64,000 nucleotides of DNA. Source: AP-15 sp963700185 (lineage in GTDB: Bacteria > Pseudomonadota > Alphaproteobacteria > ATCC43930 > CGMCC-115725). The translations under genes were made by a program, and so were the position numbers. Below are positions 1 through 6,718 of this stretch, in pieces (the stretch's first letter is position 1; each line of letters opens with the position of its first letter). Under the pieces are notes generated by a model. It ran no database searches. It was not told where the DNA came from and was given only the letters and a program-made list of their open reading frames with translations. The DNA lies in the NCBI GenBank assembly GCA_963700185.1, contig CAVOWP010000030.1, positions 434,001-498,000 on the forward strand, read 5' to 3'.

Positions 1-111
1 TTAGGCCCCGAATGGTGCAACCGGCCCTGCTTAAAGTCCTCGCCTTGCGTTCTTAAAATCTCTGCCTTGGAGAGCCCGCGCTCCGCAGGCTCATTTCAAA
101 GGGAGCTGAAC

Positions 112-351
112 ATGGCTGATGAAAAAGTGCGTGTCGTGGCTTTCGATACTGTTGATCTGGACGACGGGGATTGGGACGGGCCAACCGCCCAGGGTGAATT
201 CCTAACCTACACGTCCAAACACGCCGCCGCCTCCATTCGGGTGACAAAGGGTGGGAAGGTGGTGTTGGATGGAGACTATGGTGCGAGGAAGACCGTGCTG
301 ATCGACGATGACGTGATTCACCTCCCAGAGGGACTCGGAAAGGAAATCTAG
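112..351 (+). CDS. Small acidic hypothetical protein (79 aa)
   Basis: Start chosen at the ATG preceded by AAAGGGAGCTG, a good Shine-Dalgarno at normal spacing; the same frame is open further upstream but without a ribosome site. The product is short, acidic and has neither signal peptide nor membrane segment. It is rich in beta-type sequence (VRVVAFDTVDLDDGDWDG; ASIRVTKGGKVVLDGDYG). I do not recognise the family. It stands alone and is followed 40 bp later by a textbook intrinsic terminator, which supports it being an expressed monocistronic gene. Confidence 0.6.
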   Translation: MADEKVRVVAFDTVDLDDGDWDGPTAQGEFLTYTSKHAAASIRVTKGGKVVLDGDYGARKTVLIDDDVIHLPEGLGKEI

Positions 352-390
352 TCCGTCTGAGGTGTATTTACACCTGTCAAAGTAAATAGA

Positions 391-425
391 AGCCGGGGCG
401 GGCAACCGCCCCGGCTTTTATTTTT
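391..425 (+). terminator. Rho-independent terminator of the small acidic protein gene
   Basis: A perfect 11-bp GC-rich stem (AGCCGGGGCGG / CCGCCCCGGCT) with a GCAA tetraloop at 402-405 is followed by TTTATTTTT. Position and orientation suit the gene ending at 351. It is the clearest intrinsic terminator in the window. Confidence 0.9.
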
Positions 426-512
426 GTCCAATCGCCGAGACTACGTGAAAACTTACTTTTTCTTAGTTGGCACACTTTCTTAGTGGAGAGCGAGATAAAT
501 CCTCTTGGCTGA

Positions 513-604
513 GGCTTCATGTAGCGCAGAACGAAATCGTAAACACAGTCGGCGGCCCCAACGGCCCATAGGGGCTGCCCGAACTGGCCAGCGAGGCTGG
601 TCGG
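513..604 (-). pseudogene. Degenerate internal fragment of an SCP2-type thiolase
   Basis: About 92 bp match, with scattered substitutions, the internal segment 1411-1500 of the intact thiolase downstream. On the minus strand it still reads SLAGQFGQP and LRYMK, against SLAGQFEQP and LRYMK in the intact protein, but the frame drifts between these blocks and nothing else of the thiolase is present. It looks like the scar of a second thiolase copy or of a local duplication. Confidence 0.75.
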
Positions 605-632
605 GAGTAACGGTGACGGGAGTAACGGTGAC
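603..632. repeat. 15-bp tandem repeat, two copies
   Basis: GGGAGTAACGGTGAC is repeated twice exactly, immediately after the thiolase fragment. No function is evident. Confidence 0.7.
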
Positions 633-718
633 AGTTTACAGTTTAGTGAACTCCGCACTCCGCGCCGGACCAGAGGCTGGTCGGAGCAAAAGAATGCGGC
701 GCGGTAGCGCAGCGATCT

Positions 719-1861
719 TCACGGCTTCTCGTTCGACATGATGATGGTGCCGGAGGCGGCGAACATGCCGCCGACACCATGGCAGACCGAGTTCTTGGCG
801 CCGGGGATTTGGGCGGGGGCGGTGCCGCGCATCTGGCGCACGCTCTCCTGCAAGGCGTACATGCCGTACATGCCGGAATGCATGTAGGAGAGGCCGCCGC
901 CATTGGTGTTGAGCGGCAGCTTGGCGCCGGGGGCGGTGTTGCGTTCGGCGATGAAGGCTCCGGCCTCGCCGCGCGGCGCAAAGCCGAGGTCTTCGAGGCC
1001 GTAGATCGGCAGATGTGCGAAGGCGTCGTAGATCATCAGATGGTCGACGTCGTTGTGCGTGATGCCGGCCTCGGCAAAGGCTTTGGCGCCGGCGACGCGG
1101 AAGGCGCGTGAGGAGGTGAAGTCCTCCATTTGGCTGACCATCGGGGTCTCGGCGCTCTCGCCGGTGCCGAGCAGGTAGACCGGCTTTTGCGGGAAGTCGC
1201 GGGCGCGCTCGGCCGCGACCAGGATCAGCGCGCCGCCGCCATCGGTCACCAGGCAGCACTGCAATAGCCGGAACGGGTAGGCGATCATCCGCGAGTTCAG
1301 CACATCCTCGACGGTGATCGGCGTCTTGAAGGTGGCGCGCGGGTTTTTCGCCGCCCATTCGCGCTGCACGACCGAGACCATCGCCAATTGCTCGTGCGTC
1401 AGGCCATAGGTCTTCATGTAGCGCAGAACGGGAATCGTGAACAAAGTCGGCGGTCCCATCGGCCCATAGGGCTGCTCGAACTGGCCGGCGAGGCTCGCGG
1501 GCGACACGACATTGCGGGTGCGCCCGACGCCGGAGCGCCCGCTCTCGCCATGCGTGATCAGCACCGTCTCGCACAAACCCGAGGCGATCGCCGCGGCGGC
1601 ATGGCGGACATGGATCATGAACGAGCAGCCGCCGACCGCGGTGCCGTCGACCCATTTCGGGGTGATGCCGAGGTAGTGGGTGATCGTCACCGGCGTCTCG
1701 CCGGCGGTCGCGACCCCGTCGATGTCGGAGGGTTTGAGGCCGGCATCGGCCATCGCGTTGAGCGCGGCGTCGGCATGCAATTGGATCTGTGACATGTCCG
1801 GGATGACGCCGAGCCGGGTGGTCTCGGCGGCGCCGACGATGGCGATCGATTTCGGCTTCAT
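719..1861 (-). CDS. SCP2-type thiolase / acetyl-CoA acetyltransferase family protein
   Basis: 380 aa with a thiolase fold of the SCP2/lipid-transfer type: N-terminal AIVGAAET, a long core containing VGGCSF near residue 77, DAFAHLPI, and C-terminal NTNGGGLSY and CHGVGGMFAASGT. Such proteins cleave or condense acyl-CoAs in fatty-acid, sterol or aromatic catabolism; the substrate cannot be read here. An excellent GGAGGTGA precedes the ATG by six bases. The DUF35 gene ends four bases upstream; these two families are habitual partners, DUF35 acting as acyl-CoA-binding partner, so the pair almost certainly forms one enzyme unit. Confidence 0.9.
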   Translation of the reverse strand: MKPKSIAIVGAAETTRLGVIPDMSQIQLHADAALNAMADAGLKPSDIDGVATAGETPVTITHYLGITPKWVDGTAVGGCSFMIHVRHAAAAIASGLCETVLITHGESGRSGVGRTRNVVSPASLAGQFEQPYGPMGPPTLFTIPVLRYMKTYGLTHEQLAMVSVVQREWAAKNPRATFKTPITVEDVLNSRMIAYPFRLLQCCLVTDGGGALILVAAERARDFPQKPVYLLGTGESAETPMVSQMEDFTSSRAFRVAGAKAFAEAGITHNDVDHLMIYDAFAHLPIYGLEDLGFAPRGEAGAFIAERNTAPGAKLPLNTNGGGLSYMHSGMYGMYALQESVRQMRGTAPAQIPGAKNSVCHGVGGMFAASGTIIMSNEKP

Positions 1862-1865
1862 CGGC

Positions 1866-2276
1866 TCACCTCCGGGCCGGGCGGAAGAGGGGGAGGGTGA
1901 TCTCGTCGTCGAGCTTCTCGAAGGCGATTTCGACCGGCATGTCGAGCTCCAACGCCTCGGGGGTCTGCGGGCAGCCGGTGATGTTGGTCATCATGCGCGG
2001 CCCCTCGTCGAGCTCGACGACGGCGATCGCGTAGGGCGGGGTGAAGCCCGGCACCGGGCGGTGGTGGATCACATAGGAATAGAGTCGGCCCTTGCCGCTC
2101 GCCGCGAACACCGCGACTTCGCGGGCGCCGCAGGCGGGGCAGAACGGCCGCGGCGGGAAATACACCTTGCCGCAGGCGTTGCAGCGCTGCAGGCGCAATT
2201 CGCCCGCCCGCGTACCGTCCCAGAAATGCTGCGTCTCCGGCGTCGGTTGCGGCCGCGCGCGTCTTCCTTCGGACAT
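1866..2276 (-). CDS. DUF35 / OB-fold zinc-ribbon protein, thiolase partner
   Basis: 136 aa from the ATG that begins MSEGRRARP; the frame stays open upstream but only this start gives family length. The rubredoxin-like zinc ribbon CNACG...CPACG lies near residues 32-50, followed by the OB-fold (GRLYSYVIHH, PYAIAVVELDEGPRMM). Known members bind the partner thiolase and complete or stabilise its active site. It is the first gene of a two-gene operon with the downstream thiolase. Confidence 0.88.
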   Translation of the reverse strand: MSEGRRARPQPTPETQHFWDGTRAGELRLQRCNACGKVYFPPRPFCPACGAREVAVFAASGKGRLYSYVIHHRPVPGFTPPYAIAVVELDEGPRMMTNITGCPQTPEALELDMPVEIAFEKLDDEITLPLFRPARR

Positions 2277-2374
2277 TTCGGCTCCTCCCGTGCAGTCTGC
2301 GACACCGACTTTGACGCGTGCCGCAAATTCGGGCAAACGGAATGCGCTTTTGCAGGAATCTCCCTCCCCTTGTC

Positions 2375-2394
2375 TTCCCGGCGAAGGCCGGGAT
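2375..2394. repeat. REP-like short palindrome
   Basis: TTCCCGGCGAAGGCCGGGAT, a near-perfect 8-bp inverted repeat around GAAG. Its translation gives the PAKAGI signature typical of dispersed proteobacterial REP elements. It sits in the space between the divergent DUF35 and rhodanese genes. Confidence 0.5.
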
Positions 2395-2474
2395 CTATTT
2401 CCGCCATGGGCACCGGCCCCCTGTTCCCCTGCCAGGGGCAGGCTTCGCCGGTGTGGCGAACGAGGGGAGCCGGT

Positions 2475-4081
2475 ATGGAGGGTGCGATGGTGGGAACGCT
2501 TCGTAAGATCACGGCGGCGGAATTGCGGCGGCGGTACCAGGCGGACGGGGAGATCGCGATCGTCGATGCGCGCGAGGAGGGGAGCTTTCACGAGCGCCAT
2601 CTCTTGATGGCGTCGTGCCTGCCGCTGTCACGGCTCGAATTGATAGCGCCGGGGCTGTTGCCGCGGAGGTCGGCACCGATCGTCGCGTGCGATGACCGAG
2701 AGGGGCTCGCCGAGCACGCGGCGGCGCGGCTGATCGAGGGCGGCTATACCGATGTCTCGGTGCTGGAGGGCGGCGTCGAGGCGTGGGAGGCGGCGGGGTT
2801 TCCGGTCTATAGCGGCGTGCATGTGCCGAGCAAGGCCTTCGCCGAGGTCGTCGAGCACGAATACGGGACGCCGTGGATCAGCGCCGAGGATCTCGCCAAA
2901 CGCCAGAAAAGCGGCGAGCCGATGGCGATCTTCGACAGTCGGTCCTACGAAGAATACCACTCGAACACGATTCCCGGCGCGATCAGCGTGCCCGGCGCGG
3001 AGCTCGTCTATCGCTTCCGCGAGCTGGTGCCGTCACAAGGCACCTTTGTCGTCGTCAATTGCGGGGGGCGCACGCGCAGCATCATCGGCGCGCAGTCGTT
3101 GATCGACGCCGGCGTGCCCAATCGCGTCGTCTCGCTCAAGGACGGCACGATGGCCTGGCACCTCGCCGGCCTCGGGGTCGTCTCCGGAGCCACGGGCCGC
3201 GCTCCGGAGGTCTCGGCCGAGGGTGTCGCCGCGGCGCGGCAGCGCGCCGAGGCCGTGGCGCGGCGCTATGGCGTGCCGGTCATCGAGCGCGCCAGGCTCG
3301 CAGAGTGGCAGCGCGAGGCCGATCGGCGCACCCTTTACTGTGATCGACGTTCGCGACCCCGCCGAGTATCGCGCCGGCCATTTGCCAGGTTCGGCGATGG
3401 CGCCCGGCGGCCAATTAGTGCAGGAGACCGACAGCTGGCTCGGCGTCTGGCGCGCCCGCGTCGTGCTGGTCGACGACACCGGCGTCAGGGCGCGGATGAC
3501 GGCGTCGTGGCTGCGCCGCATGGGGTGGGATGCGGCGGTGCTCGATGGCGGCCTGGAGGGCGTGGAACTTGAGGCGAGGCACGCCAGCGGCGAAGAATGA
3601 TGTCTTCCCGCTCGCCGGTCCCGAGCCGGCGACGGTCCAACCCGTCGAGCTGCATGCGAACCCGGCCGTCGTCGTCGATCTGGCGTTGAGCCGGCAGCAC
3701 CGACAGGGTCACATTCCGGGCGCCTGGTTTGCGATCCGCGCCCGCCTCGCCGAGGCGGTCGACAAATTGCCGGCGCAAGGCGAGCTCGTGCTGACTAGCG
3801 AGGACGGTACCATCGCCCGCTATGCCGCGGCCGAGCTGCGCACCCACCGCCAGGTCAAGGTGCTGGCCGGCGGCACCGCTGCGTGGAAGGCGGCGGGGCT
3901 GCCGCTCGAAACCGGCATGGGCCCGCTCGCCAGCGAGCCCGACGACGTCGCGCTGTCGGCGCGCGACCGGCCCGCGGATCGTGAGCGCTACATGCGCGAG
4001 TACCTCGCCTGGGAAATCGACCTCGTAAACCAGATCGGTCGCGACGAGGATTGCCGTTTTCGCCTCGCGCCGGTCGCGTAA
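2475..4081 (+). pseudogene. Four-domain rhodanese-like protein, broken by two frameshifts
   Basis: Reading is continuous if one base is removed near 3330 (before FTVIDVRDPAEYRAGH) and another near 3590. This gives about 535 aa with four tandem rhodanese domains. Domain 1 has an active-site loop CDDREG, domain 2 CGGRTRS, while domains 3 (VDDTGVRA) and 4 (TSEDGTIA) lack the catalytic cysteine. Rhodaneses transfer sulfane sulfur; cysteine-less domains are usually structural or regulatory. Start taken at the ATG reading MEGAMVG; an ATG four codons later is possible. With no nonsense codons and both shifts in the same direction, sequence error is as likely as true loss. Confidence 0.8.
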
Positions 4082-4095
4082 CCGGAGGACTGGAG

Positions 4096-4788
4096 ATGCG
4101 TCTTCGAGATCTAATTTTTGCCCTGGCCGCGCTCGTCCTGGGGACAGCGGGGCCGCTCTGTGCGGAGGAGACCATGAACGGGCCCGTCTATATCGTCACC
4201 TATTTCGATGTCGCTCCGACGGCGGCGCAGCAGAGCGCCGGGATCGTTCGGGAATTTGCCGATGCGAGCCGCAAGGAGGACGGCAATGCCGGCTTCGAGG
4301 CATTCGAAGAAATCGGCCGTCCGAGCCGCTTCGCGACCTTGGAGATCTGGCGCGAGAAGAAGACCGCGGACGCGCACCACGCGGGCACCGCTGCGGCTGC
4401 ATTCCGCAGCAAGCTTCAGCCACTGATGATCGGCGGGTTCGGAGCACGGCCGCATGGCGGGCTCTCGGTCGCCGCGCCGAAGGGGCAGCTTCCGGCCGAC
4501 GCTCTCTATGTCCTCACGCATGTCGATGTTTTCCCGAGCTTCAAGGACCAGGCGATCGAGCTCGTCAAGGCGCAAGCAGACGCCGCACGCAAGGACGACG
4601 GCAATTTGCGGTATGACGTCGTGCAGTGGGACGGGCACCCGAACCATTTCACCTTGGTCGAGGTCTGGCGCGACCGTAAAGCCTTCGATGCGAGCGTGAT
4701 GACGCCGCACAACAAGGAATTTCGGGACAAGCTGACGCCGCTCGAAGGCGCGCTCTATGACGAACGGCTGTACCAGGCTGTGCGTTAG
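4096..4788 (+). CDS. Secreted tandem ABM-domain (putative quinol monooxygenase-like) protein
   Basis: 230 aa. Start at the ATG after CCGGAGGACTGGAG. Residues 1-23 form a signal peptide (RLRDLIFALAALVLG ending PLCAEE). Two antibiotic-biosynthesis-monooxygenase/dimeric alpha-beta-barrel repeats follow: VYIVTYFDV...FATLEIW and LYVLTHVDV...FTLVEVW. Single ABM domains usually dimerise to make one active site; here the two halves are fused. Enzymes of this type act on quinols without cofactor or bind haem; no substrate is indicated. It begins 15 bp after the rhodanese stop, suggesting co-transcription. An exported ABM protein is uncommon. Confidence 0.8.
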   Translation: MRLRDLIFALAALVLGTAGPLCAEETMNGPVYIVTYFDVAPTAAQQSAGIVREFADASRKEDGNAGFEAFEEIGRPSRFATLEIWREKKTADAHHAGTAAAAFRSKLQPLMIGGFGARPHGGLSVAAPKGQLPADALYVLTHVDVFPSFKDQAIELVKAQADAARKDDGNLRYDVVQWDGHPNHFTLVEVWRDRKAFDASVMTPHNKEFRDKLTPLEGALYDERLYQAVR

Positions 4789-4811
4789 CACGTTGCTCGA
4801 CACTAACATTT

Positions 4812-4841
4812 CCCTCTCCCCCTGCTTGCAGGGGGAGAGGG
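4812..4841. repeat. Perfect 14-bp palindrome overlapping the ggt start
   Basis: CCCTCTCCCCCTGC, a TT loop, then its exact complement. It is of the kind of dispersed C/G-rich palindrome common between alphaproteobacterial genes. Its right arm supplies the purine-rich ribosome site and the first base of the GTG start of the next gene, so an RNA hairpin would bury that start. Confidence 0.85.
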
Positions 4842-6517
4842 TGCGCGCCACCGCATCGGCGGTGGTCCTGTCGATCTTGCTATCGACCGCGGTGGATGCC
4901 GCCTCGGCTGCCGAAGTCGAGGCCGAGCGCGGCATGGTGGTGTCTGCGCATCGGCTGGCCTCGGAGGTCGGGGTGCGCGTGCTTCAGGCGGGCGGGAACG
5001 CGGTCGATACCGCGGTTGCGGTCGGCTATGGGCTCGCTGTCGTCGACCCGTGCTGCGGCAATATCGGCGGCGGCGGGTTCATGACGATCCATCTCGCCGA
5101 CGGGCGGGAAACCTTCATCAATTTCCGCGAGACCGCTCCGATGGCGGCGACTGCGACGATGTACCTCGACGAGGAAGGCAAGCAGATCGACGATGTCAGC
5201 CGCCACGGCTATCGCGCCGTCGCCGTGCCGGGTACGGTCATGGGGCTCGACCGTGCCGCGACCAAATACGGCCGGCTGCCGCGCGCCCAGCTGATCGCGC
5301 CGGCGGTTGCGCTGGCGCGCGACGGTTTTGTGCTGAGCCGGGCCGACACCGATATTCTCGGCGCGAGGGCCGACCGGTTCGCCAAGGACCCCGGGGCTGC
5401 TGCGATCTTTCTGCGGCCCGACGGCAGCCATTTCGAGCCCGGGGATCGCCTCGTGCAGCACGACCTTGCAGCTACCCTCGAATTGATTTCCGAGCAGGGG
5501 CCCGCGGCGTTCTATAATGGCCCGGTCGCGGCGGCCGTCGCAAAGGCGAGCCGGGAGAATGGCGGGGTTCTCGCCGCCGAGGATTTTGCCGCCTACACGG
5601 TCACCGAGGCCGCGCCTCTCGGTTGCTCGTATCGCGGCTACCACATCGTTTCGGCGCCGCCGCCGAGCTCCGGCGGCACGACCATGTGCGAGATCCTCGA
5701 TATACTCGAAGGCTATGATTTCGGTGCGTCGGGGTTCCGCTCGGCTCGGTCCGTACATCTGATGGTCGAGGCGATGCGCCGCGGGTACCGCGACCGCAAT
5801 GCTTATCTGGGCGATCCCGAATTCGTCGCGAACCCGCTGGAACGGCTTCTATCCAAGGACTATGCCGCCTCGCTGCGAGCCGAGATCGCCCGCGGCGATG
5901 CGGAAAAGGCGAGGGCGGAGGGCGCGCCCCGCGAAAAGCCCGAGACCACCCATTACTCGGTCGCCGACGGCGAAGGCAACGCGGTCGCGGTCACATACAC
6001 GATCAACGGCTATTTCGGTGCTGGGGTCGTCGCGCCGGGCACCGGGTTCTTCCTCAACAACGAGATGGACGATTTCACCGTGAAGCCGGGCGCGCCAAAC
6101 CTCTACGGTCTGGTCCAGGGCGAGCCCAACGCGATCGCGCCCGGCAAGCGGCCGCTGTCGTCGATGGCCCCGACCTTGGTCGAGAGGGACGGCCAGGTCG
6201 TTCTCGTCCTCGGAAGCCCCGGCGGCTCGCGCATCATCACGACCGTCCTCGAGACGATCATGAATATCATCGACCACGGCATGGGAGCGCAAGAGGCCAT
6301 TGATGCGCCGCGACTCCACCACCAATCGCAGCCGGAAGACGTCTATTTCGAGCGGTCTGGTCTGTCTCCCGAGCCGGTCACGCAGCTCACCGCAATGGGC
6401 TACAAGCTGGTCGAGCAACGGCCGTGGGGCGCTGTCGAATTGATTGAGATCGCCAATCGCCGGCTCCGCGGCGCCAGCGACAGGCGGCTGCCAGCCGGAG
6501 CAGCGGCCGGATACTAA
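4841..6517 (+). CDS. ggt: Gamma-glutamyltransferase (glutathione hydrolase)
   Basis: 558 aa from the GTG at the end of GGGGGAGAGG; an ATG at 4757 in the same frame would start inside the previous gene and spoil the signal peptide (RATASAVVLSILLSTAVDA). The family hallmarks are complete: GGNAVDTAVAVGYGLAVVDP near the N-terminus, NFRETAP, and TTHYSV, in which Thr370 is the expected autocleavage site and nucleophile, then GNAVAVTYT and the glycine motif GSPGGSRI. It cleaves the gamma-glutamyl bond of glutathione in the periplasm. The start region lies in a palindrome. Confidence 0.92.
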   Translation: MRATASAVVLSILLSTAVDAASAAEVEAERGMVVSAHRLASEVGVRVLQAGGNAVDTAVAVGYGLAVVDPCCGNIGGGGFMTIHLADGRETFINFRETAPMAATATMYLDEEGKQIDDVSRHGYRAVAVPGTVMGLDRAATKYGRLPRAQLIAPAVALARDGFVLSRADTDILGARADRFAKDPGAAAIFLRPDGSHFEPGDRLVQHDLAATLELISEQGPAAFYNGPVAAAVAKASRENGGVLAAEDFAAYTVTEAAPLGCSYRGYHIVSAPPPSSGGTTMCEILDILEGYDFGASGFRSARSVHLMVEAMRRGYRDRNAYLGDPEFVANPLERLLSKDYAASLRAEIARGDAEKARAEGAPREKPETTHYSVADGEGNAVAVTYTINGYFGAGVVAPGTGFFLNNEMDDFTVKPGAPNLYGLVQGEPNAIAPGKRPLSSMAPTLVERDGQVVLVLGSPGGSRIITTVLETIMNIIDHGMGAQEAIDAPRLHHQSQPEDVYFERSGLSPEPVTQLTAMGYKLVEQRPWGAVELIEIANRRLRGASDRRLPAGAAAGY

Positions 6518-6718
6518 CGGAGTTAATCCCATAGTATTGCCACGTTTTGGCGCAGGCAGAGCCGGGAACCGAGGGGTTTCCTTGAAGGTTCTACAGTCAG
6601 ACCGCAGTGGACTGCGGTTTGCAGCGTTAAGCGAGTTAGCCGCTGGCCGGTCAACTGCCCGTTAACGCCGCTACTCCAGAATGGGCGGCTCGCGCAGGCT
6701 GGTCGGCGACAGTAGAAC
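6518..6718. other. Intergenic region before hpnN
   Basis: About 200 bp with no convincing ORF, terminator or repeat. It presumably holds the promoter of hpnN, but I see no clear consensus. Confidence 0.5.

Noticed and set aside
1680..2474. Long N-terminal extension of the rhodanese frame
   Set aside because: It overlaps the thiolase and DUF35 genes antisense and has no domain; the rhodanese starts at the ATG near 2475.
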